Shown: piece by piece, positions 1 through 6,103 of the stretch
How the letters are laid out: each line of letters begins with the position of its first letter
Numbering within the stretch: the stretch's first letter is position 1
NCBI GenBank assembly: GCA_002431635.1
Contig: DJGH01000003.1
Span: 1 to 6,637 of the forward strand
Source of the DNA: Petrotoga sp. UBA5851
GTDB taxonomy: Bacteria > Thermotogota > Thermotogae > Petrotogales > Petrotogaceae
Reading direction: 5' to 3'
Length of the DNA: 6,637 nt
The notes under the pieces: generated by a model
Told to the model about the DNA's origin: nothing
What the model saw: only the letters and a program-made list of their open reading frames with translations
Databases searched by the model: none
Translations under genes and position numbers: made by a program

Positions 1-20
1 CCACTGTCATCAAAAATCAC

Positions 21-1346
21 TCACCTTATATATTCAAAGGCAAATTCTCCGCAATAAATAGTATCTCCCTCAGATACTCCGGCTCGTCTCAATAACTTTT
101 CCAATCCGTTTTTTTCAAGTATGCCAAGAATTTTTTTCCTTGAGTCCATCTGAAATATATTGAATTTTGAAAGAAGCTGAACTATATCTTCCCCTACTAT
201 TTCATACTCATGTTCCGCAATTCTGACAACCTGATACTTTATCTTCATTACCGTCTCAACTTTAACAGGCTCTGCATCAAACTTGATCTTTTCGGGCATA
301 CTTCTTTTTAATTTCTCATATTTACGTATTTCCTCTTCCCTTCTGTCTTCTATTATGCTGTACATAATGCCTTTAAGTCTGTCAACATTATATCCGGTAT
401 AACACGAGATGGGAATAACAGGTTTTCCTATAGCCTTTTCAATTTTCGAACAAATAGTGACAAGTTTATCTTCTGAAAGAGTATCCGTCTTATTTAAAAC
501 TATTACTTCTTCTTTTAAAGATATATCCTTGTTAAATTTTTCAAGTTCCTTTCTTATGCTATAATAATCATTAACCGGATCTCTCCCTTCATACTCTGAG
601 CCATCAATTATATGAACCAGAGCAAAACATCTTTCTATATGTTTAAGAAACTTATCTCCAAGGCCTATCCCTTCATGGGCTCCTTCAATCAGTCCTGGAA
701 TATCGGCAACCACAAAGGATTTTCCTTCATCTACCTTAACCACTCCAAGATTTGGAATAAGCGTAGTAAATGGATAATTGGCTATTTTTGGTCTTGCATT
801 GGAAATTTTTGATATCAGACTTGATTTTCCTACGTTAGGAAATCCGACAATACCTATGTCTGCCAATAATTTAAGTTCAAGCTTCAAAACTTTTTTCTCT
901 CCCTCAATACCTTTTTCGGATATTCTTGGAGCCTGGAGTGTTGAAGTGGCAAACTTTGAATTTCCACGTCCCCCGATGCCTCCGCGAGCGACAATAACGT
1001 ATTCGTTGGGATATTGGAGATCTGCTATTTTATCCATATCTGGATAATTATATATTACCGTTCCAACCGGTACTTCTATAACCATATCCTCCCCATCGCA
1101 TCCGTATTGATTTTTTGTCTTTCCGTTCTCCCCGTTCTCGGCCAAAAACTTCTTTTTATATTTGAAATCCACCAGAGTATTTTTCTCAAGTACACTCTGT
1201 ATTATGATATGTCCACCGGTACCACCGTTTCCTCCGTCCGGACCGCCAAATGGCGCAAACTTTTCACGACGGAAACTTATTGCTCCATCTCCGCCTTTTC
1301 CTGCTGTAATCTCTATTATAGCCTCATCCAAAAAATCAAACTCCAT
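21..1346 (-). CDS. obg: Obg/CgtA ribosome-assembly GTPase
   Basis: Obg binds the large ribosomal subunit in the cytoplasm, takes part in late 50S assembly and responds to the GTP/GDP/ppGpp balance. The 441-residue protein has all three family domains. The glycine-rich Obg fold covers about residues 5-163 (GKGGDGAISFRREKF at 16-30, then GGPDGG). The G domain has G1 GFPNVGKSS (168-176), G2 FTT (193-195), G3 DIPG (215-218), G4 NKTD (285-288) and G5 SCY (314-316). An OCT-type C-terminal domain covers about 365-441. Length and motifs look intact. The ATG at 1346-1344 is preceded by GGAGGG inside the end of the upstream transporter gene, whose TAG stop directly abuts this ATG, so translational coupling is likely. 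The rplU-rpmA ribosomal genes that often precede obg are absent; a metal transporter is there instead. Identification is very secure. Confidence 0.98.
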   Translation of the reverse strand: MEFDFLDEAIIEITAGKGGDGAISFRREKFAPFGGPDGGNGGTGGHIIIQSVLEKNTLVDFKYKKKFLAENGENGKTKNQYGCDGEDMVIEVPVGTVIYNYPDMDKIADLQYPNEYVIVARGGIGGRGNSKFATSTLQAPRISEKGIEGEKKVLKLELKLLADIGIVGFPNVGKSSLISKISNARPKIANYPFTTLIPNLGVVKVDEGKSFVVADIPGLIEGAHEGIGLGDKFLKHIERCFALVHIIDGSEYEGRDPVNDYYSIRKELEKFNKDISLKEEVIVLNKTDTLSEDKLVTICSKIEKAIGKPVIPISCYTGYNVDRLKGIMYSIIEDRREEEIRKYEKLKRSMPEKIKFDAEPVKVETVMKIKYQVVRIAEHEYEIVGEDIVQLLSKFNIFQMDSRKKILGILEKNGLEKLLRRAGVSEGDTIYCGEFAFEYIR

Positions 1347-2327
1347 CTATTTCCCTCCGTTATTTCCTTTTTTCCCAAAAGTTTTTTTTATACTTCTTAC
1401 ATTAAATCCAAAATCTTCCTTTTCTTCATTGTCTATCGGTTCAATATGTATTATAACATCTCTTATATATGGATTTTCTTTTTTTATTTCATTTTCAATA
1501 TTCTTAACAATCATGTGAGCTTGATGTACAGTCATCTGAGGATCAATTTCTATATGCATTTCAACAAAATAAATATATCCGGACTTCCTAACTCTTATTC
1601 TATGAGGATTTTTTACTTGATGAAAACTTTCCATTCCTTTTAAAATATCGTTGTATACATCTCCTAGTTCTTTGGAACCGTCCATTAGTTCATTGGAAGA
1701 CTCCATGAAAAGAGAGATTCCGACTTTAAAGATAAAAACTGAAACAAATATAGCCAGCAAGGCATCTATCCACCATATTCCGGTTATAAATATCAAAAAA
1801 ACTCCTGCAAGAACCGATATCGAAGTAAATACATCATTACGCATGTTAAGTGCATCGGCAACAAACGAAGAACTGTTTATTTTTTTCCCTATTGCAAGTT
1901 TATATCTGTATAAGAAAAATTTTGTAAAAACCGATATGGCTGAAACAATCAGTATCAAAGAAACATCCTTTATTTCAGACTGTTTTCCGCCAAGTCTGGA
2001 AATAGCACTTGAAAGAACTTCATATCCTGCATATATTACTATAAGAGAAAGAATTTTTGTTATGATAGGTTCAATTTTTTCATGTCCGTAAGGATGAGAT
2101 TCATCGGCAGGCTTGCTTGAAAGTTTTGTAGCAATAAGTGTAAGAAATGATGTAAAAATATCTGTTACAGTATCAATTCCATCGGCTGTAATCGCAAGAC
2201 TTCCTGTAAAAAAACCAATTGAAAGCTTTAAAAAACCTAAAACTGCATTTCCAGCAATTCCTATTAACGAACCTTTTCTTGCCATACTCTCTCTCTGTTT
2301 TATAGTAATTGATTTATTATCTGTCAT
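1347..2327 (-). CDS. Cation diffusion facilitator (CDF) family metal efflux transporter
   Basis: CDF proteins are dimeric inner-membrane antiporters that export divalent metals (Zn, Mn, Fe, Co) using the proton gradient. The 326-residue protein shows six predicted membrane segments (about 20-42, 44-67, 88-109, 121-142, 156-180 and 184-205) and a C-terminal cytoplasmic domain with possible metal ligands H258, H268, H271 and H294. The family motif SLAITADGIDTVTD lies at 43-56, and the TM2-TM3 loop has HPYGHEK (78-84). The transport site appears to be D52/D56 in TM2 and N161/D165 in TM5. The TM5 position usually holding His or Asp is Asn, so this is not the standard zinc HD-HD set and the substrate cannot be named; Mn or Fe is possible. 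The ATG at 2327 is chosen because GGGAGGGG sits just upstream. A TTG at 2363 would add 12 residues and looks worse supported. It is the first full-length gene of the leftward operon and abuts obg. Confidence 0.94.
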   Translation of the reverse strand: MTDNKSITIKQRESMARKGSLIGIAGNAVLGFLKLSIGFFTGSLAITADGIDTVTDIFTSFLTLIATKLSSKPADESHPYGHEKIEPIITKILSLIVIYAGYEVLSSAISRLGGKQSEIKDVSLILIVSAISVFTKFFLYRYKLAIGKKINSSSFVADALNMRNDVFTSISVLAGVFLIFITGIWWIDALLAIFVSVFIFKVGISLFMESSNELMDGSKELGDVYNDILKGMESFHQVKNPHRIRVRKSGYIYFVEMHIEIDPQMTVHQAHMIVKNIENEIKKENPYIRDVIIHIEPIDNEEKEDFGFNVRSIKKTFGKKGNNGGK

Positions 2328-2371
2328 ATCTTCCCCTCCCGGTTTTTGATTTTTTAAGACCAAAAAAGTTT

Positions 2372-2470
2372 TCAGAGTGGAATTTTTATGTTGCTTTCTC
2401 TTAGATGAACGCTGTAATGCTGAATTTTCTTTTCAATGTTATATTTTATTAAACACAAAAAGCAACACAT
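2372..2470 (-). CDS. Possible 32-residue leader peptide or small protein
   Basis: This short reading frame opens with ATG at 2470-2468 and ends with TGA at 2374-2372, 44 bases before the transporter ATG. Its ribosome binding site, AAAGGAGGTGA (2484-2474), is an uninterrupted match to the 16S rRNA anti-Shine-Dalgarno end, with six bases between GGAGG and ATG. It is the strongest such site in the window and is followed by no other usable frame. The peptide begins MCCFLCLIKY, with cysteines at 2, 3 and 6 and a hydrophobic start, then becomes basic and polar. I recognise no family. It lies just downstream of a good sigma-A-type promoter, so it should be transcribed as part of the leader of the transporter-obg operon. 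It could be a regulatory leader peptide, a small membrane peptide, or a by-product of a structured leader. Translation is likely from the site alone, but function is unknown. Confidence 0.45.
   Translation of the reverse strand: MCCFLCLIKYNIEKKIQHYSVHLRESNIKIPL
2387..2469 (-). promoter_or_regulatory. Long-range leader stem spanning the small ORF
   Basis: In the leftward transcript, TGTTGCTTT (2467-2459) is exactly complementary to AAAGCAACA (2397-2389). Flanking A-U and G-U pairs extend this to about 13 pairs (2469-2457 with 2399-2387), closing a loop of about 57 bases that holds most of the small ORF. There is no U tract after it, so it is not an intrinsic terminator. Its 5' arm shares bases 2466-2469 with the 3' arm of the upstream stem, so the two may compete or, if shortened, stack. 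I match it to no known riboswitch class. Confidence 0.45.
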
Positions 2471-2506
2471 ATGTCACCTCCTTTTAATATTTACTCGACA
2501 TATATA
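2466..2506 (-). promoter_or_regulatory. 5' leader stem-loop presenting the small ORF's Shine-Dalgarno
   Basis: In the leftward transcript, ATATGTC (2503-2497) pairs with GACATAT (2475-2469). Extension through two G-U pairs reaches about 10 pairs (2506-2497 with 2475-2466). The 21-base loop contains the GGAGG site of the small ORF, and the 3' arm contains its ATG. The stem starts at about the predicted 5' end of the RNA. Pairing was worked out by eye with no energy calculation. Confidence 0.5.
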
Positions 2507-2512
2507 AGTGAG

Positions 2513-2542
2513 ATTATACTAAAATTACATAGAATAAGTCAA
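2513..2542 (-). promoter_or_regulatory. Sigma-A-type promoter of the leftward operon
   Basis: On the minus strand, -35 TTGACT (2542-2537) and -10 TATAAT (2518-2513) are separated by 18 bases. Both boxes are at or near consensus. The predicted transcription start is near 2507-2504, giving about 35 bases of leader before the small ORF and about 180 bases before the transporter. It should drive the small ORF, the CDF transporter, obg and probably what follows. Confidence 0.8.
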
Positions 2543-2553
2543 GAAAAAATTAT

Positions 2554-2582
2554 TTGTTTTTTAGCCTTGTTTATTGTATAAT
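2554..2582 (+). promoter_or_regulatory. Promoter of the RemA-like gene and clpP
   Basis: A -35 of TTGTTT (2554-2559) and a perfect -10 TATAAT (2577-2582) are separated by 17 bases. The predicted start is near 2588-2590, at the edge of the GGAGGTGAG ribosome site (2589-2597), so the leader would be only about 12-14 bases. The -35 box lies 11 bases from that of the divergent promoter, so one bound regulator could affect both directions. Confidence 0.65.
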
Positions 2583-2601
2583 TAATTTGGAGGTGAGATA
2601 C

Positions 2602-2937
2602 ATGTTTGTAAGCATTACAAAGGATTCATTTATAGCCGCCGAAAGAGTACACTCAATTATTCCTCAGGATTTTATACAGTTCAGAAGAATGAAAAAGATG
2701 TTTCAGGGCGATGATGTCCTTTCTGAAGGCGAAAGGCGAGGAAGGGCCGATGCCTCAAGCCAGGAAGAAAAACTTGATGAGGAATTTATTAAAGGCAGTA
2801 CAAGCCTTATAGATATTACTTATGGCAAAAGCGTTGAAACCATAATATTTATGGACAGTGGTCATCTTATATTAACTTGTGTGGAAGCCAAAAAAATAAT
2901 TGACAAAGTAAAAAAATCAAGGAGGGGCGAATCATGA
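2602..2937 (+). CDS. RemA/DUF370-family putative DNA-binding regulator with internal insertion
   Basis: RemA of Bacillus subtilis is a small DNA-binding protein of about 87 residues that activates biofilm matrix and osmoprotection genes. This 111-residue protein matches its two halves: the N-terminal strand-turn region (SITKDSFIAAERVHSII, 4-20, with R15 aligning to RemA R18) and the C-terminal half (LIDITYGKSVETIIFMDSGH, 69-88, against LIDATYG...DSDHVIL in RemA). Between them lies an insertion of about 30 residues (36-66) rich in acidic and charged residues. The RemA arginines R50 and R51 after the TYG motif are here K76 and S77, so DNA binding may be altered. The ATG at 2602 follows GGAGGTGAG at eight bases; a TTG at 2554 would overlap the promoter and is rejected. 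The TGA stop overlaps the clpP ATG (ATGA), indicating coupled translation. The family call is fairly secure; the target is unknown. Confidence 0.8.
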   Translation: MFVSITKDSFIAAERVHSIIPQDFIQFRRMKKMFQGDDVLSEGERRGRADASSQEEKLDEEFIKGSTSLIDITYGKSVETIIFMDSGHLILTCVEAKKIIDKVKKSRRGES

Positions 2938-3542
2938 GTATTCCAATGCCGGTTGTAATAGAATCTGACGGCAGATATGAAAGATCATACGACATTTATT
3001 CCAGACTTTTAAAAGACAGGATAATATTCTTAGGCACTCCCATAGACGACACTGTGGCTAATGTTATTATCGCCCAGATGCTCTTTTTGGAATCGCAGGA
3101 TCCTGACAAGGACATATCACTTTATATAAACTCTCCAGGAGGAGTAATAACTGCTGGTTTGGCTATATACGACACCATGCATTATATAAAACCGAGCGTA
3201 TCCACCATATGTCTTGGACAAGCTGCATCAATGGCTGCGGTACTGCTTGCTGCGGGTGCTAAGGGAAAAAGGCTTTCTGTACCTAACAGTAGAATTATGA
3301 TTCATCAGCCTTCTGGCGGCATGGAAGGAACAGCAGCAGATATAGAAATACAGACCAGGGAAATTCTTAGGATGAGATCACAGCTTAATCAGATACTCAG
3401 TAGCCATACCGGGCAACCTCTGAAAAAAATTGAAAAAGATATTGAGAGAGATTATTTTATGTCTGCGCAGGAAGCTCTTGATTATGGTCTCATAGACAGG
3501 GTTTTTGAAACTAAGAAGACCGATGATAAAAACAATAAATAA
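2934..3542 (+). CDS. clpP: ATP-dependent Clp protease proteolytic subunit ClpP
   Basis: ClpP forms a double-heptamer serine protease chamber in the cytoplasm, fed by Hsp100 unfoldases such as ClpX, ClpA or ClpC. The 202-residue protein has the catalytic triad S99 (in GQAASMAA), H124 (in MIHQP) and D173 (in ERDYFMSAQEA). The spacings of 25 and 49 residues match the family. Other conserved segments are INSPGG (65-70), GLAIYDTM (75-82) and EALDYGLID (180-188). A short N-terminal propeptide is probably removed by self-cleavage. The ATG at 2934 lies in the ATGA overlap with the preceding gene, with AAGGAGGGG six to fourteen bases upstream inside that gene. Neither clpX nor trigger factor is next to it, although they are common partners; mutS follows across a terminator. 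It appears fully active, and identification is very secure. Confidence 0.98.
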   Translation: MSIPMPVVIESDGRYERSYDIYSRLLKDRIIFLGTPIDDTVANVIIAQMLFLESQDPDKDISLYINSPGGVITAGLAIYDTMHYIKPSVSTICLGQAASMAAVLLAAGAKGKRLSVPNSRIMIHQPSGGMEGTAADIEIQTREILRMRSQLNQILSSHTGQPLKKIEKDIERDYFMSAQEALDYGLIDRVFETKKTDDKNNK

Positions 3543-3555
3543 TCGGAATGAAAAG

Positions 3556-3583
3556 ACGTGGCCGCTATGCGGCTATGTTTTTT
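3556..3583 (+). terminator. Intrinsic terminator or attenuator between clpP and mutS
   Basis: A 10-pair stem (3556-3565 with 3569-3578), with a GC-rich upper half GCCGC/GCGGC and a three-base TAT loop, is followed directly by six T residues (3578-3583). Two of the lower pairs are G-U. It lies 13 bases after the clpP stop. The mutS ATG begins only 15 bases after the T tract, which leaves no room for a separate promoter. Confidence 0.85.
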
Positions 3584-3598
3584 AATTAGGGGGAAAGC

Positions 3599-6055
3599 AT
3601 GAAAGATCAAGAATTTACTCCTATGATTAGGCAGTACATGGAGATAAAAAAAGATTATTCTGACTCTATACTGCTTTTCAGGCTCGGGGATTTTTATGAA
3701 ACTTTTTTTGATGACGCAAAAACGATGAGCGATACCCTCCAACTTACTCTGACAAAAAGAGCCGGACATCCTATGGCAGGCATTCCCTATCATGCGCTTG
3801 ATAATTACTTAAAAAGACTGATAGATAATGGTTTCAAAGTTGCCATCTGCGATCAGATGGAGGATCCTGCTTTGGCAAAAGGAATAGTTAAGAGAAGTGT
3901 AACCCGTATTCTTACACCGGGAACAGTGGTTGAGGATTCCATGCTTGATGAGGGAAACCGTTTTTCAATTCTAATTGATAAAAAAAACAACTTTACCTTT
4001 TCAATATTTGACTTTACTACAGGTGAGGTATACCTCGACAGTATGGATAGTACAGACGAAGAGATGATCGATTTTATGCTTTCCTACGGAATTGTTCAGA
4101 TTCTGCTTTCTTCTAATCTAAAATATATGCTGAAAATTATAAAAGAAAGACGTCCCGGAATATACTGCGAGGTTGTCGAAGATTGGATTCTCTCGGGAAA
4201 TTATGATAGCCACCTTAAATCAGTTTATTCGGTAAGTTCTTTGGATTTTCTGGAGTTTTCCTCTTGTGAGCTTGTCCTGCTGGATGGTGTTTTCAAATAT
4301 CTTGAAACCACACAGTTCAAAACAATAAAACATTTTCACTTTCCTAAAAAATTCAGAAGCAGTGATTATATGTTCCTTGACAGCAATACAATCTATAATC
4401 TCGGTGTAGTACCACAGCCAGAGCAAAGAGGGAAAAGTCTTTTTGATACTTTAAATTACTGTAAAACCAATATGGGAAAGAGATTTCTTGCTGAAAACCT
4501 TAAGCGCCCGCTCACAGACAGCACACATATAGAAAAAAGACTAAACGCAGTACAGATGTTAACCTCTGATAAAAAACTTCTAACGGAAATTCAAGATAGT
4601 CTCTGCGGGATAATGGATCTTGAAAGAATTTCAAGCAGAATCTCAATTCAAAAATCATATCCGAAAGATATAAATGCACTTTCATCATCAATTGAAAAAA
4701 GTTCTGAGCTCTCATACATCATTATGCAAAATATAGGCTTATATGAAATTTTTGGCGCCATACCTACGTTGATGGATGTTTATGAAAAAATAGGAAGATA
4801 TATCTTTGAAGATGCCTCTAATGATGTTGGAAGCGGAATGGTCATAAAAGATGGAATTTCCAGTGAACTTGATGAATATAGAAGTATTTCAAGAGATATC
4901 GACTCTGTTCTCAGGGAACTTGAAAAAAGAGAAAAAGAAACAACCGGTCTTTCAAGCTTAAAAATAGGAAGAAACAGGATCTATGGTTTTTATATTGAAA
5001 TATCAAAGGTTCAGGCACAATCTGCTCCTTTATCCTACACGAGAAAACAAACTCTGACAAACTGTGAAAGATTTGTTACCCCAGAACTTAATGAACTTGA
5101 AAAAAAAGTTTTGGTCGCACAGGAGAAAATAAGGAAGATAGAAACTTCCATTTATGATGAATTTATAGTTTCCCTATCTTCTTACCTAAAAAGAATAAAA
5201 GAACTGTCAGCAGTTATCTCTGAAATTGATCTTGCCTGTTCCTTATCTCAAGCTGCCATCAGAAACTCTTATATAAGACCTTTCTTCGTAGAAAAGCAGG
5301 AAGAAATTGAAATAATAGAGTCAAGACATCCGATGGTTGAAAAAACTGTGGATAATTTTCAAAAAAATGATTTTGCGATAAGCGGAGGGAAAAACTTTAT
5401 TATTATAACCGGTCCGAATATGAGCGGCAAATCAACCTATCTCAGACAGATAGGCTTGATAAGCATAATGGCTCAGATAGGCTCGTTTGTTCCGGCACAA
5501 AAGGCTTTTATAACCATTTATGACAGGGTCTTTACAAGAATAGGTGCCAAAGATGATGTCGTATCTGGAAAGTCAACATTTTTGGTAGAGATGCTTGAAA
5601 TGTCTGGAATCCTAAGCAACTCTTCTCAGAAAAGTCTTATTCTACTGGATGAAGTAGGCAGGGGAACAGGAACTCTTGACGGAATAGCCGTTGCCTGGGC
5701 AATATCGGAGTATCTTTTCCAGGTTATAGGAGCGGTTACACTTTTTGCCACACACTATACTGAACTTACCATAATGTCAGAAATATATGAATGTGTTGCA
5801 AACAAAAGAGTACGAATTTTAGAATCAGAAAACGGTATTGTCTTTCTTCATAAAATTGAAGAAGGAAGCAGTAGCAGTTCTTATGGAATTGAAGTTGCTA
5901 AACTTGCAGGGTTTCCTGCAGAGATAACTCAAAGAGCTTTAGAGATACTGGAACAGCTCTCTGATAAAGCAGATCTGGAAAACCGGCTTAAAAGAATCAA
6001 AAATATAAAACGCCGCAAATATCGGCTTGACGAGAATCAATTAAAAATGTTCTGA
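3599..6055 (+). CDS. mutS: DNA mismatch repair protein MutS
   Basis: MutS binds mismatches and small loops in newly copied DNA, then becomes an ATP-bound sliding clamp that recruits MutL. The 818-residue protein has the mismatch-binding domain with the F-Y-E wedge at 32-34 (GDFYETFFDDA), connector, lever and clamp domains to about 555, and the ATPase domain. The latter has Walker A GPNMSGKST (605-613), the KSTFLVEM helix with S659, Walker B D684-E685 in LILLDEVGRG, and FATHYTEL with H719. A Gly (G691) replaces the usual Ser in the GRGTST motif. The C-terminus ends in QLKMF (814-818), which resembles a beta-clamp binding motif. At 818 residues it is somewhat shorter than E. coli (853) and B. 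subtilis (about 858), with the loss at the C-terminal tail. The ATG at 3599 follows AGGGGGA. Transcription must read through the preceding terminator or start inside clpP. mutL is not in the window. Confidence 0.98.
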   Translation: MKDQEFTPMIRQYMEIKKDYSDSILLFRLGDFYETFFDDAKTMSDTLQLTLTKRAGHPMAGIPYHALDNYLKRLIDNGFKVAICDQMEDPALAKGIVKRSVTRILTPGTVVEDSMLDEGNRFSILIDKKNNFTFSIFDFTTGEVYLDSMDSTDEEMIDFMLSYGIVQILLSSNLKYMLKIIKERRPGIYCEVVEDWILSGNYDSHLKSVYSVSSLDFLEFSSCELVLLDGVFKYLETTQFKTIKHFHFPKKFRSSDYMFLDSNTIYNLGVVPQPEQRGKSLFDTLNYCKTNMGKRFLAENLKRPLTDSTHIEKRLNAVQMLTSDKKLLTEIQDSLCGIMDLERISSRISIQKSYPKDINALSSSIEKSSELSYIIMQNIGLYEIFGAIPTLMDVYEKIGRYIFEDASNDVGSGMVIKDGISSELDEYRSISRDIDSVLRELEKREKETTGLSSLKIGRNRIYGFYIEISKVQAQSAPLSYTRKQTLTNCERFVTPELNELEKKVLVAQEKIRKIETSIYDEFIVSLSSYLKRIKELSAVISEIDLACSLSQAAIRNSYIRPFFVEKQEEIEIIESRHPMVEKTVDNFQKNDFAISGGKNFIIITGPNMSGKSTYLRQIGLISIMAQIGSFVPAQKAFITIYDRVFTRIGAKDDVVSGKSTFLVEMLEMSGILSNSSQKSLILLDEVGRGTGTLDGIAVAWAISEYLFQVIGAVTLFATHYTELTIMSEIYECVANKRVRILESENGIVFLHKIEEGSSSSSYGIEVAKLAGFPAEITQRALEILEQLSDKADLENRLKRIKNIKRRKYRLDENQLKMF

Positions 6056-6061
6056 TTTTTA

Positions 6062-6070
6062 TGATATAAT
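6062..6070 (+). promoter_or_regulatory. Extended -10 promoter for the downstream M24-family gene
   Basis: TGATATAAT (6062-6070) is a perfect extended -10 element just after the mutS stop at 6055. At the expected -35 position (6042-6047) there is only the weak TAAAAA, as is usual for extended -10 promoters. The predicted start near 6077 gives a leader of about 27 bases. No terminator is visible between mutS and this gene, so read-through from mutS is also possible. Confidence 0.5.
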
Positions 6071-6103
6071 TACTCTTAGATTGATTTTACAGGAGATAAC
6101 TTG

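Noticed and set aside
1..20. Possible start of another leftward gene after obg (ATG at 10-8, or GTG at 20-18, after AAGGTGA).
   Set aside because: Only 3-6 codons are visible, too little to support a gene or choose a start.
612..2349. Several plus-strand reading frames of 66-209 codons opposite obg and the transporter gene.
   Set aside because: They are antisense to confidently identified genes, have low-complexity composition and show no ribosome sites or family motifs.
2328..2363. TTG start at 2363 adding 12 residues to the CDF transporter.
   Set aside because: The ATG at 2327 has a strong GGGAGGGG site, and the added residues do not resemble a CDF N-terminus.
2361..2372. Weak T6/A6 hairpin in the leader just before the transporter start.
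   Set aside because: Six A-U pairs only, expected by chance in such AT-rich sequence, and no T tract suited to termination.
2554..2601. TTG start at 2554 extending the RemA-like protein by 16 residues.
   Set aside because: It coincides with the -35 box, lacks a ribosome site, and the ATG at 2602 matches where RemA begins.
3482..4715. Minus-strand reading frames of 67-103 codons opposite clpP and mutS.
   Set aside because: They are shadows of conserved coding sequence with no recognisable domains, and one crosses the clpP-mutS terminator.
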